Assembly (NCBI GenBank): GCA_030146875.1
Contig: JASLAX010000132.1
Span: 1 to 31,621 of the forward strand
Direction: 5' to 3'
DNA from: Longimicrobiaceae bacterium
Lineage (GTDB): Bacteria > Gemmatimonadota > Gemmatimonadetes > Longimicrobiales > Longimicrobiaceae
DNA length: 31,621 nucleotides
A model generated the notes under the pieces. That model was not told the origin of the DNA and did not search any database. It saw nothing but the letters and a program-made list of their open reading frames with translations. Within the stretch, counting starts at the first letter, position 1. Each line of letters begins with the position of its first letter. This document shows, piece by piece, positions 30,294-31,621 of the stretch. A program made the translations under genes and the position numbers.

Positions 30294-30488
30294 ATAGCTC
30301 TCGCTGCTCCAAAACAAGTTTCGAATATCGGCTCTCGTCTAGTGTGGCCACGATACCGTCAGTTCTGAAATGGAACAAGAACCTTCGGGCGGGTTGTGTC
30401 TGGGGAGCGTCGTGCAACTACGCAACCACCCCCCTGCACCCACCCCCGGCGCACTTCCTGCACCGCCCCCGCCCCCGCCGGGCCGGTC

Positions 30489-30517
30489 CTGCCGCACAGC
30501 CAGCGCCCGCGTAGATT
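30489..30517 (+). promoter_or_regulatory. Possible treS promoter
   Basis: CTGCCG (about 30489-30494), 17 bases, then TAGATT (30512-30517) lie about 60 bases before the treS start. Both boxes are weak matches. The gap 30418-30578 holds no other recognisable feature. Confidence 0.3.
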
Positions 30518-30578
30518 GAAGCTCCGCCCCCGGGCGCGGACCAACTGACCACGCAAGACCGAGACAGGGAGCCCCGCG

Positions 30579-31621
30579 TTGAGCGCCGACCCGCTGTGGT
30601 ACAAGGACGCCGTCTTCTACGAGCTGCACGTCAAGGCCTTCCAGGACTCCGCGAACGACGGGGTGGGCGACTTCGGCGGGCTGATCCAGCGGCTGGACTA
30701 CGTGGCCGGGCTGGGCGTGGACGTCATCTGGCTGCTCCCGTTCTACCCTTCGCCGCTGCGCGACGACGGGTACGACATCGCCGACTACTACGGCATCCAT
30801 CCCAACTACGGCACCGTAGACGACGTGCAGCGCTTTCTGGACGAGGCGCACAAGCGCGGCTTGAGGGTGATCGCGGACCTGGTGCTGAACCACACCTCCA
30901 GCGACCACCCCTGGTTCCAGCGCGCGCGCCGGGCGCCCAAGGGCAGCCCCGAGCGCGACTTCTACGTGTGGAGCGACGACGACACGCTCTACAAGGAAGC
31001 CCGCATCATCTTCACCGACACCGAGCCTAGCAACTGGACCTGGGACCCGGTGGCCGGGCAGTACTACTGGCACCGCTTCTTCTCGCACCAGCCGGACCTG
31101 AACTGGGACAACCCGGTGGTGAAGGAGACGATGTTCCAGGTGATGGAGTACTGGCTGGAGCGGGGGCTGGACGGCTTCCGCGCCGACGCCGTGCCGTACC
31201 TGATCGAGCGCGAAGGCACCAACTGCGAGAACCTGCCGGAGACGCACGACGTGCTGAAGGAGTTCCGCGTCCGCCTGGAATCGAAGTACCCCGATCGCAT
31301 CCTGCTGGCCGAGGCCAACCAGTGGCCCGAGGACGTGCGGCCGTACTTCGGCGACAGCGACGAGTTCCACATGGCGTTCCACTTCCCGCTCATGCCGCGG
31401 ATCTTCATGGCGGTGCGGCAGGGGATCCGGAAGCCGATCGTGGAGATCATCGAGCGCACCCCGGCGATCCCCGACGACACCCAGTGGTGCATGTTCCTGC
31501 GCAACCACGACGAGCTCACCCTGGAGATGGTGACCGACGAGGAGCGCGACTACATGTACCGCGAGTACGCGGCCGACCCGCGGATGCGCATCAACCTGGG
31601 GATCCGCCGCCGGCTGGCGCC
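30579..31621 (+). CDS. treS: Trehalose synthase / maltose alpha-D-glucosyltransferase (3' partial)
   Basis: TreS interconverts maltose and trehalose and belongs to glycoside hydrolase family 13. The first 347 residues are present: the TreS-type start WYKDAVFYELHVKAFQDS, GDFGGLIQRLDYVAGLGV and LLPFYPSPLRDDGYDIADY, then VIADLVLNHTSS, the nucleophile Asp203 in GFRADAVPYL, the acid/base Glu245 in LAEANQWPE, and Asp311 in FLRNHDELTLEM. The frame runs off the window, so a fused maltokinase domain cannot be excluded. The TTG start at 30579 is chosen because AGGGAG lies seven bases upstream and no ATG or GTG fits. Confidence 0.94.
   Translation, partial: MSADPLWYKDAVFYELHVKAFQDSANDGVGDFGGLIQRLDYVAGLGVDVIWLLPFYPSPLRDDGYDIADYYGIHPNYGTVDDVQRFLDEAHKRGLRVIADLVLNHTSSDHPWFQRARRAPKGSPERDFYVWSDDDTLYKEARIIFTDTEPSNWTWDPVAGQYYWHRFFSHQPDLNWDNPVVKETMFQVMEYWLERGLDGFRADAVPYLIEREGTNCENLPETHDVLKEFRVRLESKYPDRILLAEANQWPEDVRPYFGDSDEFHMAFHFPLMPRIFMAVRQGIRKPIVEIIERTPAIPDDTQWCMFLRNHDELTLEMVTDEERDYMYREYAADPRMRINLGIRRRLA

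Noticed and set aside
30291..30317. TTG 30317 as the start of the HETIH gene
   Set aside because: ATG 30293 has a better placed GAGAG site; the eight extra residues carry no recognisable content.
1..31621. CRISPR array, rRNA genes, integrase or phage genes
   Set aside because: No regularly spaced direct repeats, rRNA-like sequence, tyrosine or serine recombinase, or phage structural motif was seen.

Overview
The window is high-GC bacterial DNA with dense, overlapping genes, frequent GTG and TTG starts, and spurious long open frames on every strand. Gene content (DUF2520 protein, PdxJ, IspE, HflX, many zinc-protease lipoproteins, RDD protein, VF530 protein) and a short cysteine-bearing peptide whose leader starts MNKLTLDLNSL suggest Gemmatimonadota, possibly a Longimicrobium relative. 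That placement is an inference from style and gene content, not from a marker gene.

Layout. Positions 1-3.7 kb: the end of a membrane protein, its ABC ATPase partner, a LEA-type lipoprotein and an ABC-F ATPase, closed by a hairpin. 3.8-4.5 kb: a tiny membrane protein and a hicBA toxin-antitoxin pair. 4.5-10.9 kb: a tightly overlapping housekeeping cluster: hflX (with a puzzling start), a DUF2520 NAD(P)-binding protein, pdxJ, a degenerate Hpt-repeat protein, a YbhN/LPG-synthase-like membrane protein and ispE, followed by tRNA-Gln(UUG). 10.95-13.9 kb: a clearly AT-richer single-gene insert directly behind the tRNA. It encodes a 921-residue protein joining a PD-(D/E)XK (Mrr-like) nuclease, a NACHT NTPase, pentapeptide repeats and a sigma-70-like DNA-binding C-terminus. 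This is the strongest candidate for an undescribed (probably antiphage) system. 14.4-16.6 kb: a secreted metzincin protease and a small lipoprotein. 16.7-21.8 kb: an RDD protein with a large insert, then a translationally coupled EEP phosphodiesterase and two tandem cardiolipin-synthase-like PLD proteins. 21.9-22.95 kb: an orphan RiPP-like precursor with promoter and terminator, then a RAYT (REP-associated tyrosine transposase) bracketed by near-identical inverted REPs. 22.96-25 kb: a membrane protein and tag on the minus strand, and an RluA-family pseudouridine synthase on the plus strand. 25-25.7 kb: a decayed toxin-antitoxin locus (intact antitoxin, ParE-like toxin broken by two frameshifts) bracketed by two related palindromes. 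25.8-28.5 kb: a duplicated-domain lipoprotein, a DUF5700-like zinc-peptidase lipoprotein and a VF530 protein, all minus strand. 28.6-30.4 kb: a second AT-richer insert with a HETIH-motif metallopeptidase-like protein. 30.58 kb to the end: the 5' part of a trehalose synthase (treS).

How the parts relate. The ordinary backbone (isoprenoid and vitamin B6 synthesis, ribosome-linked GTPase, phospholipid handling, secreted proteases) is interrupted by accessory pieces: two AT-richer single genes, two toxin-antitoxin loci, one REP/RAYT unit and one orphan peptide gene. No integrase, CRISPR array or rRNA was seen.
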